The position numbers were made by a program, and so were the translations under genes. From Protula sp. h YS-2021 (taxonomy: Eukaryota > Annelida > Polychaeta > Sabellida > Serpulidae): a DNA stretch of 64,000 nucleotides. The DNA is taken from contig OX457027.1 in the NCBI GenBank assembly GCA_949752745.1, positions 93,364,015 to 93,428,014 on the forward strand, read 5' to 3'. Below, piece by piece: positions 12,201 to 23,259 of this stretch (position 1 is its first letter; each line of letters begins with the position of its first letter). Below the pieces are notes generated by a model. The model ran no database searches, was not told the origin of the DNA, and saw only the letters and a program-made list of their open reading frames with translations.

Positions 12201-15200
12201 ACATGAGCCACTTGTAGCCACTCGAGAGCTCATGACACAGCAGATCGTCCACACCATCACCATTAAAATCTTCCACATACAGCTGGCTTGTTGCACCGAC
12301 GCACCATCCCAAACTTTTCTCCCTAAATGATATTTCGTCCAAAGGTTAATTTATTTTATAACACTATGAAAACTAGAACTTGTTATCGAATTGCATAAAC
12401 ACATGTACTTAGTTTTATGATGTAACATACCCTTTCGTGTTACTTTCGAATTTTCACAGATATTTAAGCGACTCTTTATTATATTTTGTAAATTGCTCAT
12501 TACAACATATTAAAATCAAATAAAACATCAGATAAACAATTGGAATACCATGTGTCTGCTCCGAAACCCCCCTGCTCATTCGAAAATGCAATCCATTTAT
12601 AGCCGTCGACTTTGCTGTGAAGAAGCAAGTCGCTTCTGATGTCTCCATTGAATTTTCCAATATGAAGTTCTGCACCTAGTTTAACCAATCACGATAACAA
12701 CGCTTCTGGTGGAATAAACAGTTTTAAACAATACTTCTAGTGATCGAAATTTATTAAACAATATTGGTCGTTGTAATCTTTGTCGGACCTGTATAACATT
12801 TTCAGCCACATTTGCAAGTAAGGTTTAATTATAAGGTACTAGGTTGAGTATTAATATATAGGGTTAGCACCTGGTAAAGTTAAGTCTAATATGCTAATAG
12901 CGATATATGACTACCAAATCGCTACGTAATCTGAAATCTCTATTGTCAAAATATGATATTTCTTCTATTTCTCTCAGATTCTCTAGTAGAATTGCCAGTT
13001 TGGTGTTGGTATAAAAGAGTTCAGTCATATTTAAAGGCTCACGATTTTATGCTTGCACATTAATTTTGTAATTAAATGTGTTTCCTTGAATGAAATGTAT
13101 CAATGTACTTAGATTATGAAATATATAATTAAATTCCACGTCAAAGTAAGGTGATATAATGCGCACAATATTTATATTAATAATAGAAACGACTGTTTTA
13201 TTGTTCTTATCATGTGACTGAATGAATTACAGCATGCATTGAATTATACAGCTGTTACCATCGAAAGAAATGTTAAGTAAACTTTACGTCCTGTAATGCC
13301 TGGCTAGGATTCAGATGTGACGTTTAGGTAATTTTTAACATCTTAATCAGCATGACTCTAACGGCGGTTTGCGACAAAACCGATTTTGCTTTGATTAATG
13401 GAAGTTTCTAAAAATTAAAAATAGGGCCGACACAATACTGTGAAATACATGTTTTTTTGTTTTATAGTAGCGACGCATTAAAATAATGATATGGATTCGA
13501 GAGAAGACAACGATGAACTCTTCCTTCATAGGTCTTCTACGCATGCCGGAATCCAGTACAAAGTTCCACCAACCCCTACATCCGTTATATAAAAAAGTTA
13601 AATGCCACAAGCTACTGCCCTATAACATATGCATTAATGACCTTCTAGACTTGAATTAAATGTCTATAAGTAAGGAGAATATTCCCTTCTCTTTACACCT
13701 ATTCAAAACCATGTTGAATGGATCAAATAGCTTCTAATAAAAATTATTAAGGTTGAACAATTTGCACTTCATTCGATAGCCCTTCGACCGTTTTATTGGC
13801 ATGCAATATTATCAAAGATTGTGTGCAAATGGGTAAAAACTTAGTTAAGATTAAGTTATATGTTTTACCAATGAAACATTTAGTTTAGATTCCTGAACGA
13901 TATGGCTATGTTTTAAGCTTGATAAAGACAAAGGCCTGAGCAAAAGTACCACAATTTTAGAACCTATACAAGTTTTGATTTGAATTCTAGTCTCTTATAC
14001 TGCTCTCAGTTCAAAACATGCCTAGTGCAAAAGCATATTTGAGCAAATAAAATATGAGGTTATATTCAATTAATCGTAAATCGTTTTCGTAACGACAAGA
14101 GTTTGAGCATTTGTTTGCATCTGTAAAAACAACATAAAAAATATATTTTAACATTGTAATTAATCAACCAGTTATGTCTGTCCTATATAAGTGTGGATCT
14201 TGACAATATACAGACAATACTTTTTTGGTGGTATATTTGTTGCAAGGAATACAGAAGAGGATAACTCAGCGTGTATGGTGTAGTTAAATAAAAAACATCT
14301 GTGCCATGCTGGCATTCATGGTGTGCACAAATGCATCTACATCTGGGACAATCCGTACATAAAAAATAATAAAGCTTTCTTTCTTTTACAAAATAATGAA
14401 TTAAGAGATGCATTTCTTTACATTTCTTTCAATGGAAATAAATGTTTAATTGTTTATTGATATGATATTGATTCTATATTTGTTATTATTTGAAACTCTC
14501 GTTGTATGTCTTTTGACCATTGTTGGCCCTATTCTCTAGCGTAACAAAAAACGAAAACGCTTCTAGTGCTTGGACACTCAAAGGGATAATTTTTTTTGCA
14601 GAACTAAGCGATGAAATCCTTAGCAAATCAGAGACGCACGCGCTATATACATCTGCTCACTAAGGTTATTTCCTGGGCAAATGATGGCGGTTGATTTTTT
14701 AGAAACATGCATATTGCATATTATGTTTCTAAAACCTTCTAATTATTGGGTTGGCAAACTATATATCAATGCTCTTATAAATGTTATCAGTCTGCATATT
14801 TTTGCTAATAGATAGCCATTGTGGTACAAAACAGGCATTCTCTCAATATATCATTCATTAAATATTGAAGACAGTTAGAGATTCACCTCCATTTAGCAGC
14901 TTTGTATTGCCGCGAAACCACGTCCTGCTAAAGCCGACACCGTTACTGCCTGAATATGCAATAAAGCTTGATCCAGTAGTACTGAAAAAAATCAAACCCA
15001 ATTTATGTTAGTAATTGTTTTACATCATCAAAATTAAAATGCGTCATCAAGTATTAAAAAAGAACGAACAGTAAAATTGTTTTGACATAGAGATTTTATT
15101 TGCATAAAAAACTTATTAAAGTAAACACACGCACGTGTCGTAGCAGATCATGTCTGCTCGGCCATCGCCGTTGAAATCGCCAGTGCGCATCTGATATGCG

Positions 15201-18200
15201 CCATTATAACAATAACCCATGGCGTCCTCCCAGCTTGTCCCCGTGAATACGGCAGGACTTCCTTTGTCTGTAAATTTAAAACCACACCAAAATATTGTCT
15301 AAAAAGCATCCGAGAAAACAATAATGAACACTTTGCAGTAATATAAATGTAGCCTTTAACAACTATTAAGATTTTTTGGTAAAAACTTATGCTTAAAGCT
15401 ACATTTGTAAGGGTAGTTTTTACATGCATTTGTATGGGTATGGCTACAAGTATCTGAGTATAGCTACGTCTGTAGATACATGGTTATGGTTCTCTGTGTA
15501 TAATTATGAACGGGGCTACTTGTATGATCGTATGTATGGTTGTGAAGTAATGTGTATGGGTATTGGTACCGGTATGAAGCTTTACCACTGAATGCCATCC
15601 ACACATGTCCAGCCACATCATGACAAAGCATGTCGTCACTTCCGTCGCCATTGTAGTCATTAATGAGTATGCTCTGATCAGGATCAATACACCAGCCGAG
15701 AGGCGCCTCCCTAAGCAAAAACATCACTCATTCATAATGGTACAAACACGTAATACCCAACACCATCTACAAATAGTTTCTTGTTTCTCTTTGACTGTTG
15801 GGGATTGACAGGTATTTCAACAATGCCTAAACTGTTTCGCAGAATAAACATATAATGTGGTAACAGTATATTTATGCTCATGAGTCAAGTTCTTTAACTA
15901 GTAACTTCGGTGGAATAGAATTGTATCGGAAATGTACGACCCATCTCAAGTAAGAAAACAGAATTCCATCCATATCAATGACTTTTTGCAAAAAGAAAAA
16001 CGAAGTTGAACTGAGGAAAATGCTATAAAATGAACAAAATTTAGAGAGAAATTTATTTTTCTTTTATCCGTTGGTAAGAAACATTATTTTGGATTACTGG
16101 ATATATTAATTTAAAAATGGAAATATCCTTTTTTTTGATAATATATTGATTGATACATAGTAAGGGAAAATAAGAAGCGGGCCATACAAGCAATGATAAT
16201 GGCTTTAATAATGCTTAAAGGTAATTGTTATAACTCGTTTTTTTCACACCATCCTACTTTATCAGATTAGCGTCAAAAACATTGAGGGAGAGGGCATCAG
16301 TGAACTTTATGTACAGATGCTCTATGTACGTATCTAAACACAGGATTCCTTTTTAAATGTTGCATGAATGATTCCCAGGAGGACCTCTCTAATAAACAGA
16401 TTTTCATATTAGTTTCCTCACAAGGTAAGCGGAGCACCAGTCGATTTGTGTATGTATATACCTATGATCACATAGAAACTTTTGTTGTTTTATCTCACTG
16501 TTTTGAACGAATTGCTTGAAGTTTTGCATGAATGTTCTATGGCCAATCTGTCTTGAACAAAGACAAAATTGGTTAAATCTGGGCATTTTGTTAATTTTCA
16601 ATCTAATTCTTTTGCCACAGTATTAATAGGATTGTTTTCAAATTTTGCATATATGTTACTAGAAGGCTCTTATTTTTGTTATCCACCAAATCAGCAAATA
16701 TTAGTTGCCGATGTTTCGAAGTTCTTCACAGTTCAACCTGATTTGAAGCTTAGCTGTTTATCATCAAATATTTAATTGTTTTATATCAATTGTTTATAGA
16801 ATTGGCACGCTAACTGAAGCCAAAGATTTATTGTCATTACACACATTCTTCACTGAAGCACGGGGTCAAACCTCACCTCAACTTCTAGATTTTAGTGAAT
16901 AATTAGAACATTTACAGCTTTTATCAGATTTTGGTTAAAGCCAGTATTTTTATAACTGTTATATTTTGGCTTATAGGGCTGGCAGTAGCAATTTTAAAGA
17001 AATTATTTTACCAAGAGGTTCCATCAAAATGGCCGTTTGAGTCTGCAAAAGAAATCCACTTGTGTCCGCTACCAACGGCATGGCAAAGCAAATCACTTCT
17101 CTTGTCTCCATTAAAATCTCCAATTAACAGCTTGGTATCTGTGTTAAAATGCAAAACAAGATTCTAAACTATTTCAACAAGATTCAGGTGGTTTAATTTT
17201 TAATTTTTACTGCACTCTCCTGCACATATTCATATTATATTAAATTATATTAACATTTTTAGCTACATGATGCACAATATTACAACGAAGTTGCTACGTT
17301 AAAACCAGTCTGACAATTGACTGTATTCTGAACAGTGAAGCAAGAATCCCCCAGCTAATTATTCAAAGTCGTTAATTATTCGAGAGCAGTGCCAATCATT
17401 TGGGTATAATAAATTAAGAATAGGTGAATCAAATTCCTACTTTCTCCAAAACACCAGCCCATGTCTTTGAACCACACAGCTTTGTCAAATCCTATTGCAA
17501 ACTTAGTTGCAAAAACAATCCATTTAGCTCCAGTATTTCTGAAAACGAAAATTGTGCTTCATAGGATTCTATTTTAGATTCACGTTTCAATGTGTATTTT
17601 ATTTTTATTCTATAGTAATGTAACATTACATATAAGTTGCAAGGATTACATCACTTTCTCAAAAAGATGCATACATTGTGAGCAGAATAAATAACAATAA
17701 ATAGGAGTTCCCACACTTGGTGAATATATGGTAAGCGTAACGATATAAACGAAACATTAACTGTACTTAAAGCGCTGAATTTCTTAAATCAATAAAAATT
17801 GGTAATGGCACAAATCAGGTAATTGCTACATTTTGTACGTTTAATATCACGGTTTTTTATAACACAGTGATTCTAGATGTAGATAAGAGTTTTATAACTT
17901 TCACCCGATGAAATCCTTTCTATGTCGTATAATATACCTCATTTTAAAAAATCTAAGGACCCACAACTAAAATTGCCCTGTTTCGAGTAACCTTATTGAA
18001 TACATCATGTTCATGAATTTCTGTTTCATATCCATCTGTTTTCCTCACTATTCATATCAAAATGTTCGTTATATTTTAATATACATAATGCTGTACAATT
18101 CGTGCGGAGGGGACCAATGTATGTAAAAATATACTATTTACATGAAAATGTAAAAAAAAACATACAAGAAAAAGGACAAAATGGGAGGGCCACTCCCTCC

Positions 18201-18792
18201 TCCATCCCACAGTCCACACCTCACACTAGATCATTGTCGATTTTAAGTGTACGTCTAAAAGCTTACGTATCATGACATAATAAGTCTGCACGGCCGTCGC
18301 CATTAAAATCCCCCGCATATAGTTTTGCTCCAGGTTGATTACAGTACCCCATGTTCTGCTCGAATGTGGTGGACACAAAGACATCCTCTGGGTCTTCAAT
18401 TAGCAATAACATTCTATCAACGCATTAATAAATTCCAATGCCTTACCGTTAATTTTCGAATCGACAATTTGGTGTTTATGCAGTTCATAGCTTTTATCTA
18501 CAACGCACAATATATAACTAAACCACTGTAGCTGCGATTGAAGAAGTATGTACAAAATTCAAAAATCTAAGTTTTGAATATGTCTCTTTATCGTATTTAA
18601 AGTATTTGTGCTTCTTGTAACAAGCAGATACATAATTTTGAACTCCTTCTTTAAAACTATTTGTAACATACCTATTGTAGTATAACATGATTCACTTTAG
18701 ATACAGCTTACCTAATGAGTATACTAACCTGCCCTTGTTATTCGTACTAAAGCCAGTAAGAAACGCAAGCACCAAAATGTTAACTTCCACAT
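7794..18792 (-). CDS. Secreted 12-repeat DxNGD (FG-GAP/VCBS-like) protein, copy 1, 17 exons
   Basis: The exons join without a frame break into 2,010 coding bases (669 residues plus TAA). Exon 1 (18,729-18,792) starts at the ATG at 18,792 and encodes a 21-residue signal peptide with core FLLAL ending in TRA; GTTAGT follows. Exons 2-17 form four cassettes (listed separately) holding 12 repeats of about 53 residues: a KWI.F strand, F.GTSW, GWC, LYVGDFNGDxxxDLLCHD. The D-x-N-G-D-x-x-x-D loop matches calcium-binding loops of FG-GAP/VCBS repeats. The paired Cys in GWC and LCH suggest one disulfide per repeat. Role is unknown; a secreted calcium-dependent binding or matrix protein is possible. All acceptors are AG and all donors GT. 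A closely related copy lies 25.6 kb away. Splicing is inferred from sequence only. Confidence 0.85.
8848..8902. repeat. CA / ACAT microsatellite in intron 14
   Basis: A CA-rich stretch followed by perfect CATA repeats, between exons 15 and 14 of copy 1. The orthologous spot of copy 2 (34,462-34,530) is instead dominated by plain CA repeats. Confidence 0.85.
9592..11623 (-). other. Copy 1, exon cassette 3 (exons 10-13)
   Basis: Exon 10 is 11,491-11,623 (133 nt), exon 11 11,115-11,209 (95 nt), exon 12 10,554-10,680 (127 nt) and exon 13 9,592-9,716 (125 nt). Loop motifs are DFNGDGRDD, DLNGDKRSD and DFNGDGTAD with cysteine contexts GIC/LCH, GWC/LCH and GWC/LCH. Exon 10 departs most from the A-type consensus, having FTKPDKE where other A exons have F.GTSWE. 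Confidence 0.84.
11755..12020. repeat. Degenerate tandem repeat in intron 9 (about 30 bases)
   Basis: An array of imperfect units built on CACTCACAACACAAGTTATGT lies between exons 10 and 9 of copy 1. Cores such as GTCACTCACAACACAAG and CTCACAATACATGTCATCTC recur at roughly 30-base spacing. The paralogous array is at 37,430-37,690 in copy 2, so it predates the duplication. Confidence 0.7.
12195..15267 (-). other. Copy 1, exon cassette 2 (exons 6-9)
   Basis: Exon 6 is 15,135-15,267 (133 nt), exon 7 14,887-14,981 (95 nt), exon 8 12,549-12,675 (127 nt) and exon 9 12,195-12,322 (128 nt), with the standard phase order. Exon 6 uses a GTGCGT donor. Loop motifs are DFNGDGRAD, KFNGDIRSD and DFNGDGVDD. 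The repeat formed by exons 7 and 8 is unusual: it has lost the GWC cysteine (WFRGN instead) and also the downstream one (LLLH instead of LLCH), and its first loop Asp is Lys. The 2.2 kb intron between exons 7 and 8 is the longest in the gene and holds nothing I recognise. Confidence 0.85.
15586..18393 (-). other. Copy 1, exon cassette 1 (exons 2-5)
   Basis: Exon 2 is 18,267-18,393 (127 nt, phase 1 to 2), exon 3 17,441-17,538 (98 nt, 2 to 1), exon 4 17,012-17,138 (127 nt, 1 to 2) and exon 5 15,586-15,710 (125 nt, 2 to 1), 159 codons in all. Calcium-loop motifs are DFNGDGRAD, DFNGDKRSD and DYNGDGSDD. Each is paired with an upstream GYC or GWC and followed by LLCHD, LLCHA or MLCHD. Exon 4 ends in TG and exon 5 begins with G, so the conserved Trp of TSWE is split by the intron. 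Confidence 0.85.
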
Positions 18793-18831
18793 CGTAAGGT
18801 AATGACTGCAACATAAGATGAGTTAGATTGT

Positions 18832-18841
18832 CTTTTATATA
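18832..18841 (-). promoter_or_regulatory. TATA box of copy 1
   Basis: The minus strand reads TATATAAAAG 40 bases upstream of the ATG at 18,792. Standard spacing puts the transcription start near 18,810 and leaves a 5' UTR of about 20 bases. The same element sits at 44,498-44,506 before copy 2 as GTATAAAAG, and the sequence between it and the ATG is nearly identical in the two copies. Confidence 0.6.
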
Positions 18842-18842
18842 T

Positions 18843-20305
18843 GGCACTTATGTTTTCAATAATGGAACAATGCACTACTCCCAAATAAAGAGGAGTAGTA
18901 GAATAAAAATGTGAGCTCTAATTTTGCTGGAGTATTCTGCTGAATGAAGTTTAAGATACAAATTATATGTTCGATGTTTTTCAACTTGAAATATAGTTAA
19001 AGATTAACTTTATTATTTACAAATCAGATCCTTATTTAATGGTTCTTACATTTCTTTCATGGATACATTAAGACTTGCTGTAAGGGTTGGATAATTTTTA
19101 TTATCGCCCACATCATAATTTTGCAATTAAAATAAGAATTTGTTTCTGTGCTAGCCTGAATTTATATTGAAAAGGAAATGAAGATATCCTGTGGCATTTT
19201 GTATTTTCCCTTGTTAGTTTGAGCTATAAACAGAAATAGAATGCATTAAAATGGCAGAAAACTTGAATGTGATGAGAATTGTGTTTTTTGTATGTTTTGT
19301 TTTTTTTCGCCTAATTTTAGCTATATACAGAAATGAATGGAATGCATTAAAATGGCAGGAAATGTTGAATGATGAAAAAATTGCACTTTTTTATATGTTT
19401 TGGTTTTTTCTCCTTTTCGAGATAGAGTAAGTTATTTATGTTATTAATCTGTATATTATATGCAGCAGTAAGCACATACGGTGTCGTATTGGTAAAGTTA
19501 TTCGTTATCAGACGCGTTTTAGTTGCGAACCGTTGCGAAAAATAATTAGAATAGGGCTTTTTGGTATCTTCAACGTGCTTTTTTAAATATTGATTCCCTG
19601 AAAATACTGTTCAATGGAAGAAGAGCGAAAGAAAACAGACATAGATTTTATGTGACAGCATGTGCTCCTCCTGAACAAATATAACTAACAATGTTCGACA
19701 CAGTTTCGAAGAAAAACCACTGAATAACATCAACCAAAAGAATTCTGTGATTTGATTTCTAAGCTGAAATAGTTGCTTTTAGATATTTTCAATACGTTTC
19801 ATGAGAGCAATATGAATCCAAACAGATTGAAACCAGCATTCGAAATTCATTTTATTGTCATTAAACAGCAGTACACTTCATTTATATATAGAAAGAAAGC
19901 ATAAGTATAGAATGTGATGAAGAATACGCAAATTTGAATAAATAGGCTTTACCGGAGCGAAAATAAATAGAAACGATAATTTTCACTATACTCAATGACT
20001 GCGATATCTTATTTTGTTGTGCGCCATAGCACACTCACCCATTCTTTGGTCGACAAACTAATGCTTTGAAAGAAGCGTAAACCAGACCATTGTTGCTACC
20101 GAGTAGCGAATATTATGATACTAGGGTCTTGAAATATATAATTTTTCAAATCCCTTTGTAAAAAGTAATGTTACGATCCCAGATGTATCAAAGCTCCACA
20201 AAACGCAGTTTTTAACACGTTGTATACTAACAAATGTTCTGAAATCCACAAAATGCCTACTCCTTTTACAATATTTTGCACATACTATAAGTTAAACTTG
20301 GTAAG
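18843..20305. other. Upstream flank of copy 1 without recognised gene
   Basis: Homologous to 44.51-45.98 kb upstream of copy 2, with small indels. It contains two diverged tandem copies of about 120 bases (near 19,190-19,280 and 19,310-19,410) built around GGAATGCATTAAAATGGCAG. These are also present in unit 2 near 44,880 and 44,990. No open frame or RNA gene stands out. Confidence 0.6.
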
Positions 20306-22042
20306 TATACCCAGCAGGCAAAATGACGTCTTTAAGACGTCTAAAAGACGTCATTTTTGGACCAACATGACGTCTTAAAGACGTCTGAAAAAGGCGGATT
20401 TTGCAACAAAAATCGACGTCCTATTCGAGACGCAAAAAGACGTCGTCTTAAGACCTAAAAAGGACGTCCTGTTTGGACGTAAAAAGACGTCGTTTTTGGA
20501 CGTCTTTATGACGTCTATTAAAGGTCGATTTTGCAACAAAAAAGGACGTCTTTTGGAGGACGTGAAAAGAAGTCGTTTTTGGACGTGATTACCACATCTA
20601 AAAAAGATCGATTCCGCAATTTTTTCTGATGTCAATTTTATAGAAATCTATTTGGAGAACAAACTAGATTAACCACAAGAAAATACAATATTGTTGCTCT
20701 ATACAATTGTATTGCTTTTTCTGTAAAATGAACACATTGAATACATAATCGCAACAACGCTTTAGCAATAAAAATCTTGTCCTTGAAGCTAACCTGAATC
20801 ACCATTCTTTTGCCCGAACACACAAATACATAAAAATGCACTCTACTGTCTTACTAAATGAGCATTAAATCACAGTGAAGAAAGAGCACCGAATCACAAG
20901 GCGCGCTGAACAAAGCAAGCTGTTGGTGGTTCGAACTATCTTTAGCGTGCCGAATAGTTCATCGTTTCACTGTGGCAGTGCATACATCAAACAGACGGAT
21001 GGACGGGCAGACACACGGACCAGCCAGAATGAAAGAGGTTGCACCCGTTTATTTCTCAAAATCGAAGGCTGAAACTGTATAAAAAATATAGATTCATAGA
21101 TACATATACTCAATCAAATTCGCTTGACATGCACTTAATAATAAACAACATAAACCATTCAATTTAAGTAATTTCTCGTTGTAAATCCAGTTAAATAATG
21201 GTGCAGAATCTGTGATTAGGTTTACACCAATAAGAAATTACTGAATAATTTCTCATAAATCCCATTAAACAATAAGGCATTGAAGTGAATACACTCACAC
21301 CAACCTTTTGTTTATTGCTACAAATCAATACCAAATCAAGCAAAGTTATTTTATATATATTTACCGATTAGGGCACCTCACATTCATTTGACAGGCCCAG
21401 TACACAACGCAGACAGGCAGGAGAGCCGTAGAAAATCCTGAAATATACGTAATAAGCCTTATCACACTTTGGGTGTTTCGAGTAAAATTCGCAAAAATTT
21501 TGAATTTCGACTTTCATTTTATTCCCAGTTATAGTTTGTATTCGAAGCGCATAATTTTTGTGCATTTTATTCGAACACCAATGTGATTTGGCTTATACCG
21601 GTAGCAGACCGTATCACTGCTGTTGAAACGTATTGTAATTTTATTGCCATTTACTTCACCTCAACAAAACTGTCCGACAAAACTGTTGACAAACCTGTCA
21701 GGTAAAACAAAGCTGTCAGAGAAATATTTTGTTTTGTTGTTTTAATAGAATCATATATTATCGCCCATTTAGAGCGCTGATTTAAAAATACACTTTACGA
21801 GACATAATAAACAAATACATCAAACCATTTATATTAAAGCCAGTAATAAACCTTACCTTTTAAATTGACAATAAATCCCAATTTCTTTAAAATATGAGCA
21901 AAAAATTGATGCATGATATCGTAAATAACCGCCTTGTGTTCAACCGGACAACGTCGTTTTAAAACAAGTGACATCTGGTGAGATCTATCTGTTATGTATA
22001 CGTTGTTGCTCAACAGACAAGCTCTACGACGGTTCGGTATTT

Positions 22043-22117
<75 letters not shown>

Positions 22118-22508
22118 CACAAAAATCTAAGTTGTAGATTTTTTACGTATATATATTTAACAAGACTGGAAATACTAATAGTTGGCGTATTTTAAACAAT
22201 TTCGATCTGTAACTTTTTAAAATCTTGTTTTTACCGGCGTCAGAACTAAAAATATTTATTAATTATTGGATAAAACAAGCAAGGAATGCAACTTTGGATT
22301 GCAGACCTTATTTTGTGACCTCTTTGCGATGTGACCAAAATGAGACCTTTTTGGACCTGTTAAATATCCATATATGATCTCAATTATGTCGCGACCAAAA
22401 TGGGACCTTTTTGGGATTTTCTTAATGTCCAGACTTGGTCTGTATCACGTCGTGACCATATTGGGACCTTTTTCAGACCATATTTTACGTCTTTTTCCTG
22501 CTGGGTAT
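20306..22508. mobile_element. DNA transposon with TATACCCAGCAGG terminal inverted repeats, no transposase seen
   Basis: The left end at 20,306 (TATACCCAGCAGG) is the exact inverse of the right end (CCTGCTGGGTATA to about 22,508). If the inverted repeat proper is CCCAGCAGG, the flanking TATA could be the target duplication. The left subterminal 300 bases are a lattice of ACGTC/GACGT words spaced by AAAAA; the right 200 bases carry related GGGACCTTTTT and GTGACCA words. The interior holds a (TA)n run and no recognisable transposase, so it is probably non-autonomous. The matching place in unit 2 (about 45,980) lacks it. Superfamily not assigned. Confidence 0.7.
22045..22114. repeat. (TA)n microsatellite inside the DNA element
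   Basis: About 70 bases of pure TA repeat within the interior of the CCCAGCAGG-ended element. Confidence 0.95.
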
Positions 22509-23069
22509 ATATTATCCTGGCAAAATCTAATTTTTTCGTGAAGGTTTAACCAGTGGGTTAAGACATAACATCCACGAACTTAACTTCGTGGTTTAAACCA
22601 AATTTTGGGTTACCTTAAGTGAATGTGCGAAAGTGAATTACGGATTTGCCGAGTTTCTTATATCAAAAAGTTAACCTTATTTCTGAGGTGGATTAAACCA
22701 GGATAAAGACACTATGGGTTAAATATCAAGTCTATACATTAAAATCAAGGGAAAAGCATTGCAGGATACAAAATCGTGAAAAAAGAGGCGGAGCAGGGGG
22801 GGGGGGGGCGCAACAGAAGTTATGTGTAATTAGCAAAGGTTAAATAAACATATTTAAAAATATCATGAGAAACTGCATTGTAAATACTGGACATACGGGT
22901 TTAGCCTGAAGTTTAAAGTCCGCCACAATTAGTAAGAACTTGATTATAATTAGCTATAATAAATGAAATGTTTTATGTCAGAAATATTTTATGTATAATT
23001 TATATTAAATACTAACTCGATTTATCTGTTAATTATCAGTATGGCCTTTCATTTCCCGCCCGTCACAAT
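22509..23069. other. Spacer with G-run breakpoint
   Basis: Resumes homology with unit 2 (45.98-46.24 kb). A run of about a dozen G at 22,796-22,808 marks the point where unit 2 has about 440 bases not present here (46.24-46.68 kb); alignment then resumes at CGCAACAGAAGTTATGTG. No gene was recognised. Confidence 0.55.
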
Positions 23070-23165
23070 TATCAATCATGTCACAGTAGATCGGTCGCGC
23101 CATCCCCGTTAAAATCCGCCAAGTGCAACGTGCCTAGATCGGTTCAGTAGCCAATATTCCCTTGC
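23070..23165 (-). pseudogene. Orphan D-type exon relic of the DxNGD repeat family
   Basis: The minus strand has an acceptor (CTGTAG) and then an exon resembling exon 13 (W..D.GWC...LYVADFNGDG.ADLLCHD). It keeps LADFNGDGATDLL, but both cysteine codons read TGA (GGC TAC TGA and CTG TGA CAT). A sister relic with a different lesion lies at 59,975-60,070. Neither belongs to the 17-exon genes, so both come from a decayed third paralogue or an old partial duplicate. Confidence 0.7.
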
Positions 23166-23259
23166 CTACAGGAATCAGTCATAAGAAATGCAATTTATAA
23201 CAGCATAAAAATTGCAAACATTTCTCAGATTTTGCTGATTTCTTTCAGAATTCTGTATT

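Noticed and set aside
13395..13610. Minus-strand frame with GCRGWWNF inside the long intron 7
   Set aside because: It resembles neither the repeat family nor any domain I know, has no convincing splice sites, and is conserved only as much as the surrounding intron.
16404..16601. Minus-strand frame containing IDWCSAYLV, a possible extra repeat exon between exons 4 and 5
   Set aside because: Exon 4 ends TG and exon 5 starts with G, which joins directly into the conserved TSWE...GWC pattern. The candidate lacks an NGD loop and its donor is not conserved in copy 2.
20375..20635. Minus-strand 86-codon frame over the ACGTC lattice
   Set aside because: It arises from the short-word repeat structure of the transposon's subterminal region. 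The residues follow the word period and no protein family is apparent.
21368..21565. Cysteine-containing minus-strand frame inside the CCCAGCAGG element as a transposase remnant
   Set aside because: It is too short, shows no catalytic motif, and no neighbouring frame extends it.
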